Source: Sclerotiophoma versabilis
Lineage: Eukaryota > Ascomycota > Dothideomycetes > Pleosporales > Didymellaceae
Assembly (NCBI GenBank): GCA_012274445.1
Contig: JAAROD010000080.1
Coordinates: 186,001-250,000 of the forward strand
Direction: 5' to 3'
DNA length: 64,000 bases
Position numbers and translations under genes: made by a program. Every line of letters begins with the position of its first letter. Positions within the stretch are counted from its first letter, which is position 1. This document shows, piece after piece, positions 34,014-43,235 of this stretch. The notes beneath the pieces are model-generated. The model saw only the letters and a program-made list of their open reading frames with translations. It was not told the origin of the DNA and ran no database searches.

Positions 34014-34437
34014 TTAAGCAGTGATATGAGACAGGCATCGAATGTCTTCCACCAACAAGATCAACATAAAGTTGAAGGCGTTGAGGCGGAGCCGGACTCG
34101 ATGTAAGGCCTGACATGCTGCATCGTGCAAGAATGGTAACACAAAGCCTGTCAACATCTCCTCTTGAAAACGATCCGCACGCTTCCACGTGGCGGTTAGC
34201 TCATTCATAAGCACTACTTCGATACAGAAGCATGTATGGTAATTAGAGTCAGCAGCCTCATGCCATGTACTCGGGTACTTTGTAGTCTGCTTGGTCGGCC
34301 GGACGACAGCTGCAGCACGCATGTAAGAGTCCTGTAATAAGCGCATGGTTTGGACAAGCCACAGGGCTGTGGAGGCGTCGTAAGGCTTCAGAATCTCAAC
34401 AAAGTCACCTGCCAGCAGATCAGACGATGCCGCGGTA
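34014..34437 (-). CDS. Possible exon of an unknown gene
   Basis: An open frame of about 140 codons ends with TGA at 34014 and has protein-like composition (SDLLAGDFVEILKPYDAST, LWLVQTMRLLQDSYMR, ELTATWKRADRFQEEMLTGF). It begins after a TAG that could be a splice acceptor (GATCTAG) at about 34438. An upstream frame at 34696-34454 could supply the 5' exon, but no join is compelling. The frame starts about 200 bases upstream of the multicopper oxidase start on the same strand. Family not recognised; it may be a remnant. Confidence 0.25.
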
Positions 34438-34439
34438 AG

Positions 34440-36443
34440 ACCGAGTTGCTAGATCAGAACTGAGATGTCTTCGCCATGATTGAGAGCTGATAGATGGACG
34501 AAGTGCGCGACGATCGGCAAAGGAGACTTGCGGAGACAATTCTAGTGTGGTAGCGCGCCTCGCTACGGTAGGTACCTACCGGTAGGTAGAACGACCCGCT
34601 CGCGTGCGCGCAGATCAAACCACTTATGTTGTCGCACCACGACGTACATCGTCCATCTTGCAAAAACTCCTCAGCATTGGTTACCCTAAATGACACAAAG
34701 GCTATTTCGCCGTGCGTACATGCGGTTTATGGGTCGGATCTCTTGCTGACGCGCTGTTGGCAAGCCACGCACTACCCCACTACTTCCTCTTGGCCCAACA
34801 ATACTCACACGACTGTCGCATGACCTCTCTGCCACCTTCAAACTTGTGCTGAAGTCCCATGTTCTTGCCGACACGAGTATCGGGCTCATGTAACCATGAG
34901 ACAAGATCCCCAGTCATCCCCGTCGACTGCACTTCGGATGACACGACAGGCTGGCACTCTATGTCCCACGAAGCATCCGGTCAGCGAGTTAATGATGCCA
35001 GCTTCATGAGTGTAGTCTTCCCATCCATGGAAATTATTGTTTTGAACGAGAACAGCGCCTTCTTGGCGGCCTGGGAATCATTTTTGGAGTCCTTGGAGCT
35101 CGTTAGAAGCGTTGTTGAGCCCCTGAAGATACTGGAACAGAAGCCTAACGCCATGCAGGCCTGCCCCTGTGGTTCTGACTAGGCCCACAGTAATACTCCG
35201 CGGGCTAGTCATCAATTCGACATTTAATATTGCAGAGAGCTAAAATGTAACGGATGTGCACAAAGGATATGACACAACTTCCGCTGACGGCGATTGCAAA
35301 CCGAAGTAAACGACAAGCGAAGTCAACATTTGACACACGCTTTGTTCAAGTTGCGTAGGAATTCTAGACGAGAGTTTTAGAAAATTGACTAAACATCATT
35401 CGGATCCGCATGCGCGCATGTGAACTGAACTTTCATGAAAACTCCTTACCTCACCAATTGCTCACTTTCGCATCCAAAACATTATGTGTCATCCCCGAAT
35501 CTCTGCAATAAGATCAAAGCCCCCAAGCAGGCATTTGGAACGACTCTATTCGTTGCACTCATCATGCTGCGCTAGTTCAGTTGATGTACCTTGTTCCTTG
35601 TGATGTGCTAACATCATTGCGAAGAACGATCGGATACGCGTCACCTAACTTACCCCGGATCACACGTTTCGTCTGTGACAACAACTTCATTATAAGGAAA
35701 GCCATACCCAACAAGACTCATGAGAGATACTACAAGGAGTGAAAAACAATCTCCCTTGCTGGCTTGGGTAGAGTCGGGAAATTGCAACTTGCCCCTAAGT
35801 GCTTACCGCATCACCGACGGTCTGCCGGATACGTGAGTGTTATGGACTCACGCATGCAATGCAGTCGACTTCCAGATACTTTTTGCAAGATGGTACAAAG
35901 TGTCAAGCTCTATGCGCAAAAGGACCTAGGTGCAAACACCTACAATCTAGTATACAACTGTTTATGTCAGTTCAAGGCACCGTAGCTACTAATCATTGTC
36001 AATATAGAGGACGGAAAGTTTCTTCACGGCAACGGTACTGTTTGAACTGCCAGTGCTTCAGTATAGGAACGGTCGAGTGAAAGAGAGCAAGGGTATCTCC
36101 CTATCTTTGAGATGATACCGCTAAGAACGAGATTGGCGGCCAGATTTTCTTGATGCCTTTGGGTCCTAGTCACCCTTGTTGGCCTCCAGTAGTTCCTTTG
36201 TTGACCAACCTTTCATGATTCTTCACAAAGGCCCTCATCCGACTACTCGCGCACAACCATCAAAGCATTTCCACAATGTAGAGTTAAATTTCGACTATGT
36301 CCTTCACACAAAACTATCTTCTCACCTCTTGCTGCGTGTGTATATATAACCATACTTCCACAATTGTACTATATACACAAGTTTCAAATAAATCTGAAGG
36401 ACAATCCAGCCGAGTGGAGAAACTTCATAAGACAGCCGAAGCA
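34440..36443. other. Gap of 2 kb
   Basis: No confident gene. A cluster of overlapping palindromes built on TAGGTACCTA and CTACCGGTAG lies at about 34565-34590. Several ATG-led short frames (34859-35182, 35764-36080) have no coding features. The final part probably holds the leader of the gene at 36444; an in-frame ATG at 36297 would add 49 poorly conserved-looking residues. Confidence 0.4.
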
Positions 36444-38003
36444 ATGCCTAAAATTTCAGCTTTCTTTTCTCCCGCTAATCAGCATCAAAGAACCAATAAG
36501 CGGAAGTTAGAGAGCGCTTTGGCGACTGCTTCGTCGCCATTAGCAACTACCACTGGCCCAGCCTTGCAATCGATGAATGTCATCGACGATAAAGCCCCCC
36601 AAAGCGAGCTCCCAACAGCACAGAACACCGAATTGGGAGCATTCGGTGACGCGCATAAAAATTCAAAGCGAAAAGCGGGTGAAGGCTTCCAACCCTGGAA
36701 GCCGAAGCCAGCCTGTATCGAGATTCCGAAGGTTCAGCCACACTGGGGCATCATACCTCGTCCAGGTGGTCACCGGCCTTCCGAGCCCCAGCCTCCAGCT
36801 CTAACCAGCGATGGCGCTATACGACCAGCCCTGTGGGAAGATCGTAAAGGTGCCATTCGTCTCAAGCGTGGCAGTCGCATCATCGACGGCTATGATCAAG
36901 CATACCACATGTGGCTTCCACTGATGGACGTGCGTCCCATTAGCAACAAGAACCAAACGCCTCGACGTGTGCCGGTAGGCTACCACTACCCTCATGGTAT
37001 GCCATTGGACTGGAATGATACGGGTGCTCTAAACGACCTAAACAAAGCACTCCAAGAGGCTATCAAAGCTAAGTCGAACAAAGAAGCACCATTCACCGCC
37101 GCAGAACGTAAGGTTCTCGCCGGCATATTTGCTGTGAATCCTGAAATCTCCATGTGGGACGCTGCTCAGCAATTTAATCACCAGGCTCACCCCATTATGG
37201 GTGATGAAAAAGGTCAGTACCCTAGCGGTCGCTTCACTGAGAGCATCGTTCATGAGTTTCGCACCTACAAGTCTTCGTACATTAAGGGTCAAGCACCAAC
37301 AGATATGACTGAGAAGGACATCCCGCTTGAGAAGCTATATGCAAGGGCGAAGGCTTTACGGTCAGAGTCAGAGGTTGCTACAATGACATCATCGAAGAAG
37401 CCATCATGTAAGAAGATGAGTGATATTTCTGGCATGGTCAAGAAGAATCGTACACCCAAGAAGCAGAGGCGGAGCTCTGCGGAGCTAGAGGCGAGCGCCG
37501 ACACTACCTATCAAAAGATCTCCGACGAGGAAGCCGAAGACAAGCAAATGTTTGGTCTTGGAGGGGCGTACACTACACAAGACGTTCAACCATTGTCACC
37601 TCTGAGCGCTTTGACTCATGCAGTTGTTGCATCGTCATCTCCCGGAATGCAAGGCGTTGTTGAGTCAGAGAAGCAAGTTCAGGTCTCTCAGGCTCCCAAT
37701 AACTGCATTAAAGCTGTTCTAGGCAACCCGTCTGTCGCAACCCAGCCAATTCCTGATGCTGTCGCTAAGATCTCGTCTGCTTCGCACGTCGAGTCTGACC
37801 TGATTAAGTTCCGCGCCTTCAACTGGAGAGAGATGACGATACAGAACTCACAAACTGATGCCGCCGCTGGTACTGGCGGGATCGTTGCTGGGGCTCAAAT
37901 CATGGCCAGCACTAAAGTGAGCACTTTTGTCGAGAAGGCGGCGCGCGACGTTGAGATTGATGAAGATTACTATGACGAGGATGATGAGCTGGGTTATGAG
38001 TAG
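36444..38003 (+). CDS. Lineage-specific nuclear-type protein, 519 aa
   Basis: Single exon; the ATG at 36444 is preferred to 36297 because the 49 extra residues are unlike the rest. The product begins PKISAFFSPANQ, similar to PCNA-binding PIP boxes at N-termini although the first Gln is missing. A basic Ser/Lys part follows, then a folded-looking centre (PALWEDRKGAIRLKRGSRII, VGYHYPHGMPLDWNDTGALN, FTAAERKVLAGIFAVNP, EFRTYKSSYIKGQ), a basic tract with KKNRTPKKQRR that could be a nuclear signal, and a very acidic C-terminus (DEDYYDEDDELGYE). No known domain is visible. The gene is long, intact and well formed, so it is probably expressed. Confidence 0.6.
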   Translation: MPKISAFFSPANQHQRTNKRKLESALATASSPLATTTGPALQSMNVIDDKAPQSELPTAQNTELGAFGDAHKNSKRKAGEGFQPWKPKPACIEIPKVQPHWGIIPRPGGHRPSEPQPPALTSDGAIRPALWEDRKGAIRLKRGSRIIDGYDQAYHMWLPLMDVRPISNKNQTPRRVPVGYHYPHGMPLDWNDTGALNDLNKALQEAIKAKSNKEAPFTAAERKVLAGIFAVNPEISMWDAAQQFNHQAHPIMGDEKGQYPSGRFTESIVHEFRTYKSSYIKGQAPTDMTEKDIPLEKLYARAKALRSESEVATMTSSKKPSCKKMSDISGMVKKNRTPKKQRRSSAELEASADTTYQKISDEEAEDKQMFGLGGAYTTQDVQPLSPLSALTHAVVASSSPGMQGVVESEKQVQVSQAPNNCIKAVLGNPSVATQPIPDAVAKISSASHVESDLIKFRAFNWREMTIQNSQTDAAAGTGGIVAGAQIMASTKVSTFVEKAARDVEIDEDYYDEDDELGYE

Positions 38004-38618
38004 ATTACTGCTTGCATGTTTAGCGTATGTTAGATTCGTGCTTTCTATCAGTTTACCTAGTGTCAAATTGAATATGTCCCTACTTTCAGCTGAACTTCTC
38101 GGCTTTTACTCGAGCGGGAATGAGTAATGTTGCAAATTCATTGAATCTTGTCATGCGGCTTTTGATTGTGTGCAGCGTGATTTGTCTTCTGTCGTCTCAA
38201 GACATTGCCAAGGCAATTATGAAGAGGTCATTGCCGAAGCAAAAGTTCTTTCGTTGAGCACTGCTCGTCATCGGTACTCAATCTTGGTAATCATACATGA
38301 TAATGCCCTCAGCAGTCGGTGAATATGTTAGAAAGAGGTCGAAACTCAAAGCAGCAGGAAAGAAGGTGGCGTGATATCCATCGTTCCTGCCCTTTGCCAT
38401 CCCCGGCGCGCTAATGCGGCCTGCTTATAGCGTCTGCTGCACCCTGCTTATGGCTAGCTCACTACGCTTACCAAATTAGGAAATGCTCGTAGAAGCCTTT
38501 GGTTGCTGTCCCTGGACTCTTCAGAATAAATTGCGACAGAATCCACGCTCTTGCTATAGACCGATAAGTCGCTTCAAACGATCTCGCTTACTCTTTGACG
38601 AAGACAACCTATCCCACA
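38004..38618. other. Gap upstream of the NmrA-like gene
   Basis: 615 bases with no gene; it should contain the 3' end of the 519-aa gene and the promoter of the NmrA-like gene. Confidence 0.5.
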
Positions 38619-39560
38619 ATGTCACCCTCCTTCCTCATTGTCGGCGCAACAGGCAACACTGGACGCGGCGTCGTCGAAACCCTCTCGAAACTCCTCGAAG
38701 TTAGCCAAAACTTTTCCGATTATCGCATCCTCGCCCTCACACGTTCTGCCAACAGCTCCACCGCCAAAGAGCTCGCCAAGCTGCCTAATGTCGAAATCAT
38801 CGAGATCCAATGGCCTGAGATCACCGCCCAGTGGTTGCGCGAGCATGGAGTAGCCAGAGCCTTTATTGCCTCGCACAACCAGCCCAATCAATTCGCCGAG
38901 GAATCGACGTTCCACCACGCGGCTCTACGAGCTGGGGTCCAGTATGTAGTACGCATCTCCACGACAGCGGCGAACGTGCGCCCAGATTGCGATGCCTATT
39001 ACCCACGCACGCACTGGGCCATTGAGACCATGCTCGAGTCGTCAGCCTTTTCAAATCTACACTGGACTTCTCTGCAGCCCAACGTGTTCTCGACATTTTG
39101 GCTGGGTACTGCTGCGGAGATGATCAAGAAGGTCCAAGGCGGAGGGAAGCAGGATACGCTCCGATTGGCCGCAAGCGAGGACGCACCGATTGGTATTATT
39201 GACCCTCACGACGTCAGTGTCGTTGCATCTCAGCTCTTGCTCCAAGAAGATACATCTGTGCACAATAAAGCCAAGTATGTCCTCAACGGTCCCGAGGACA
39301 TCACGGGAGTTCAGATCGTGGCGATGGTGGAAAAGTACATCGGAGCAAAGATCGAGGATGTCCGGTTCAAGGATATGTCGTTCCTCGATGAGATGGTTGC
39401 TGCGACAACAGAGTCAAAGAATGTCATCGGTTCGATTCAACACGCCCCGGAGACGGCATGGGCGGGATTGTGTAAGGCTGAGACAACGAGTAAGGAGATC
39501 TTAGAGCTTGCGGCGCCGAAGAGGACACCTGCAGATGTGCTGGCGATGTTACTGCAGTGA
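38619..39560 (+). CDS. NmrA-like NAD(P)-binding protein
   Basis: Single-exon gene, 313 residues, with an extended/atypical short-chain dehydrogenase fold of the NmrA type. The dinucleotide motif FLIVGATGNTGRGVVETL is at residues 4-21, followed by ILALTRSANS after the second strand. The middle shows VQYVVRISTTAANVRPD and THWAIETMLESS, and the substrate part LHWTSLQPNVFSTFW. The catalytic Tyr-x3-Lys of true dehydrogenases is not evident (YYPRTHW instead), so it may be a redox sensor or an isoflavone-reductase-like enzyme. First ATG in frame is at 38619. Cytosolic. No partner gene is obvious. Confidence 0.85.
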   Translation: MSPSFLIVGATGNTGRGVVETLSKLLEVSQNFSDYRILALTRSANSSTAKELAKLPNVEIIEIQWPEITAQWLREHGVARAFIASHNQPNQFAEESTFHHAALRAGVQYVVRISTTAANVRPDCDAYYPRTHWAIETMLESSAFSNLHWTSLQPNVFSTFWLGTAAEMIKKVQGGGKQDTLRLAASEDAPIGIIDPHDVSVVASQLLLQEDTSVHNKAKYVLNGPEDITGVQIVAMVEKYIGAKIEDVRFKDMSFLDEMVAATTESKNVIGSIQHAPETAWAGLCKAETTSKEILELAAPKRTPADVLAMLLQ

Positions 39561-40008
39561 TGAGTAGTATCAATCTAAATTCGTACTTGGCAGTTGGTGC
39601 GCTGGGTGCCCTCGCCTAGCCCAATACCTCTTATACCAGTCAGCTATGCTGGTTGGCAAACCTTTTGGTATGAGAAATTTTCAGGTCATTATAAGATGCG
39701 TATGTGAGCAGGTTCCATCAGTAATACCACTACGTCATGGCAAGAATGCAAGAGCGGCCAAGAATTCTAACGTCTCATATTGCCAGACAAACTGCGTAGA
39801 ATGCGTTGCCTGAATATCAATTGTGTTCAGCCTCCAAGCGATCGGAGGTGACAATGCAGCACGTCCGAGTTTAACAGTAACCAAGAAGACATAAAAGGCC
39901 TCACCCCCTCGGACTGTGTAAACTGGCATCGGATTGCACTGCCTCGCTCCACATTCCACAATGATATCTCTTACATCACAACATGATTGGCCATAATCAT
40001 TGATACCC
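39561..40008. other. Gap before the secreted-protein pseudogene
   Basis: 448 bases without a gene; includes a TATA-poor promoter region of the small secreted protein. Confidence 0.4.
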
Positions 40009-40354
40009 ATGGCTTCTCCTCGGCAATTCCTCTCTGTTCTTCTGCTTGCGATAGCATCTGAGAGCAACTCTTATCAAGTCACATTATATGCTGGACCAGC
40101 ATGCAACTCCGTCAGACTGGGCGGCGTCGAAATTCGTCTTGATGATAACTGTCACGCCGGAGGTCGCTGGTCAGAAACGGCGTCCTCAGTCCTTGTTTCG
40201 CACACGACTGAAGCCCGCAACACTATGGTCTCCTTTTACAGTGGGCGATGACTGCTTGGTCGATAACGCTGTTGCCGCTTCCGATGGAGGCTGCTTGACA
40301 GTTGGAGCCTGAGGCAACCAATTCAAATCTTTCAACGTCATCCGAAACCAGTAG
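40009..40354 (+). pseudogene. Small secreted protein gene with frameshift
   Basis: The ATG at 40009 opens a signal peptide (MASPRQFLSVLLLAIASES, cleavage near residue 19-22) and a beta-rich body: YQVTLYAGPACNSVRLGGVE, LDDNCHAGGRW, ASSVLVSHTTEARNTMVSFY. At 40241-40246 (GTGGGC) one extra G shifts the frame; in the shifted frame the protein continues DDCLVDNAVAASDGGCLTVGA with two more Cys. A TGA at 40310 follows, and after it the same frame goes on GNQFKSFNVIRNQ to a TAG at 40352, which suits the end of such a protein. So one frameshift and perhaps one early stop are present. The protein would be a four-Cys extracellular effector-like or cell-wall protein. A sequencing error in the G run is possible. 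Confidence 0.6.
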
Positions 40355-40991
40355 ACAACCAAGCTCTGTCAAAACAGAGAATGATTCTCTCGATGATCGT
40401 AGATCAGTAGAGGCAGCAGGCATCGAAGGCAGTACTGATCTACCTTAATGCTCAATATCTCATGTACGACACGGTGACTTTCAAGAGGTTAATGGCAGCC
40501 TTGTACGCATGCGTCAGGTCGCTCACAATGCATTCGTCGGGGTTCCTCCTGAAGACTGAAATCCCACTATCCAGCCAGATACGAGAACCCTCCACTTCAG
40601 ACCCGTTTCAGAGTGTCAAGAATTTGCGGAGTCTACGAACTTTACACCCTTGGAAGAGGACGAAGGTACTGGGTTATTTTTGAAACTTAAGCAATGTCTT
40701 TGCTATCCCTGGCGGCTTGTATCGGCTCATAACGAGCTTCAAGTTGACCTTGGAGAGAGAAATACCGGTACCAATGCAACAAGATGCATCACTGGGCGAC
40801 CAACGAGGCTTCTATAAGCGCCCCTAGAGTCTGATGCTTCTGCCGACATTCTTTCTTCTCTGCTATAGTCAGAGGCGTTCGACATCTTTGGGATGAACTT
40901 GAACGCGCTGCGAACGAAAATTTGCAGGCAAGGTTTGCTGGTAGAGATTTCTGAGTCCCATTACTTTCGAACAGCCACAGCACCTCGCTAA
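40299..40991 (+). pseudogene. Possible decayed gene, not recognised
   Basis: One frame has long open runs separated by only four stops in 231 codons: TAA 40446, TGA 40557, TAA 40815 and TAG 40866. Runs such as HGDFQEVNGSLVRMRQVAH, FAESTNFTPLEEDEGTGLF and CLCYPWRLVSAHNELQVDLG look protein-like. All four stops could come from C-to-T or G-to-A changes (CAA, TGG or CAG codons). Its left end overlaps the tail of the secreted-protein pseudogene in another frame. I cannot name a family, and chance is not excluded. Confidence 0.3.
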
Positions 40992-41703
40992 GGAAAGCGC
41001 TGAGGTGTCTATCAGGACCCGGCTAGATGAACATTGGAGGCCACGGTGTTGTCATAACAGCTCAATAGCGGTAAGCGCTACTCCTAATGCCAGCTAGTTG
41101 AGCTCTGTCTCTAGCAGATGTTTACGTGGAGTAAACTGCGGTAGAATCCTCGATGTTGTTTTCCATCACTCGGTATGCCGCATCGTTTCGCAATTTCAGA
41201 TGACCAAAGCATTAAGTGCAATTGGCCCAAGGGAAGTAATATCAATGAGTGATGCCAGAGCCCAACCTCCAAACCCTCTGAAACATTATTGCTCACGTCA
41301 AGCCCGTTGCCTCTGCAATCTTCTGTACTCAAATTTCTATAATCAGTACTAGTTTAGGCACCCTTCTTTTCTGATTTCTGCACCATCATTATTGTTTTAA
41401 AGGATTTTTGTGGTGGACAACTGGGAGACAACAAAGCTTTTCGTTCGATGAGCCCTATTTAAGCAACTTACCGGGAAACTGATAGTTAGGTGGGTGACTA
41501 TTAGCGAATACCCGCTGTTGCGTGTTGTCATCTTTCTTATTTTTACATATCTTGCCCTTGCGTCTTGATACCATTCTATTGATTAAGCTGTTAGTATATC
41601 TTGCGTCCCAGAATCCGACGCTCCTTCCGCCAAACAGCTCATTGATTCCCTCGACCAGAATATCGATAAAGCAAAACATCGATACAAACCCGTACCCTAC
41701 TTC
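40992..41703. other. Gap without a gene
   Basis: About 710 bases; only short frames without coding features. Lies downstream of the converging 347-codon gene remnant. Confidence 0.4.
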
Positions 41704-42747
41704 TCACTCCATCGTCGCAGCCTTTGCATGTTGCAACAACTCACTCTTCTCTAAAATCTCAACGTGATCCTCAAACTTTGTACGCTCCCTTGTCTTAATA
41801 TCTCCAACCGTCTCGACCGCCTCACCCTCAACTATCTCAATCTCAGCGCTATCATAAGCCACTTCACTAAAGTCCTCTTTCTTCAAGGTCTTCAGATCAC
41901 CAAAGAAACCTAGCGGTGGGACTGGGCAGATATTTATGAGCGCGTTCGCTTCCGCGGCATGATCTTTTCGCGCAATCATCTGCGGTCCAGTGATGAGCGT
42001 ATCCGACGGAAGATCTGTTGGGATCCAGGTCTGCAGTACGAGATCTCGGTACCACTGCATCGAGTCGCCATCGATTCAGGCTGGGCGGGCGCGGATGTTT
42101 GCGATGGCCTTCTGCTGCCAGGTTCCCTCGTCTGGTTCCCGGCTGGGTGGAATGGGGAGCTTGGTGAGCAGTTTGGGGTTAGTGACGATGCTGGCTACAA
42201 TTGCCGGCGTGATGGCGAGGGTGTAGGGCTTGCTATTTGTCGGACCTTTTGGTGTTGTTACTGTGGATGCCCGGGCTTCCCGTTCATTGTCAACTTTTGC
42301 TTTCGCCTGAGGACAGATACGTTCAGTCGCAGTGGCGAAGTCCGTGAATGTCTTGATAGTGCGTCTTGGTACCGAGTTACAAGTCAGATACGGCCGATTT
42401 TCGTGGGTCGCGGAGCTACCAACTGGTTCCTTGTAACCTTGGAAGAAGGCATTGAATAGTGTGACAATGTAGGTAGTGGGTGGTGGAACGTACGTGGCGT
42501 TGCTGTCTAGTATCTTTGACAATAGATTGTAGTAGATATCGATCCAGGCTTCTTCATGATTGTGGAAGCCTGTCCCAAGATCGATAATAGCGTATCCGCT
42601 CGCGGTAGCTTTAGCACCGAGCATTAGTGGTTTTGGTTTACCTCGACGCTGAACGTTCACTGCAAATTCCGCTTTCTTTCCTCTCTTTAGAATTCTTGCT
42701 GTTCTCGAGCTGGAAGTACCGTTCGGTGGATCTTTTCGCTTCATCAT
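41704..42747 (-). pseudogene. Lineage-specific gene with an internal TGA
   Basis: From the ATG at 42747 to the TGA at 41704 the frame is continuous for 347 codons except one TGA at 42078-42076, between RARPA and IDGDSMQWYRD. Coding character is equal on both sides: upstream AEFAVNVQRRGKPKPLMLG, GFHNHEEAWIDIYYNLLSKI and YIVTLFNAFFQGYKEP; downstream LVLQTWIPTDLPSDTLITGP and an acidic end. No GT donor exists in the ~100 bases upstream of the stop, so an intron cannot remove it. A CGA-to-TGA change is the simplest cause. Alternatives are readthrough, or a truncated 223-aa product. Family not recognised. Confidence 0.55.
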
Positions 42748-43235
42748 AGTGGATACAATATACGTAGATCAAAACAGTAGGCGTGGTGCGCAAGCGATAG
42801 GGTTCCAGTGTGTCCATGTTCTTACCTATGTTTTCCATCTCATGCGTAGCCCGAGTATATGTCGATAAGCTCAAGGCACATTGTGCAGTATTTCATTCCG
42901 CAAGGCCATCCAACTAATTGCAGGTACGCTGCGTATTATATATATTGCACCCTGTCTTCTATTGTCTCCAAATGCATTGTTCAAGACTTGTTCATTCATC
43001 GCCTTTGCTGATAGCATAATGCCGTGCTATGATATCATATGAATGTATCTATTTTGGAAGCGACATTCTAACGAGTGGTATCATTGTAATGATAATGCAG
43101 GGTATTTATACAAAGTTCATAAAATATGTGACTTGACTGGACATGAGATTTTTGTGTCCACAGGAACAGAGGTTATACGAGACAGATGCAGAATAGAAAT
43201 TTTCCGCTATAATACAATGACAAAAACAGTAACCT
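42748..43235. other. AT-rich gap
   Basis: 488 bases, clearly AT-rich (for example 42930-43120), no coding frame of note. It probably serves as promoter for the gene on the left and 3' end for the gene on the right. Confidence 0.4.
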
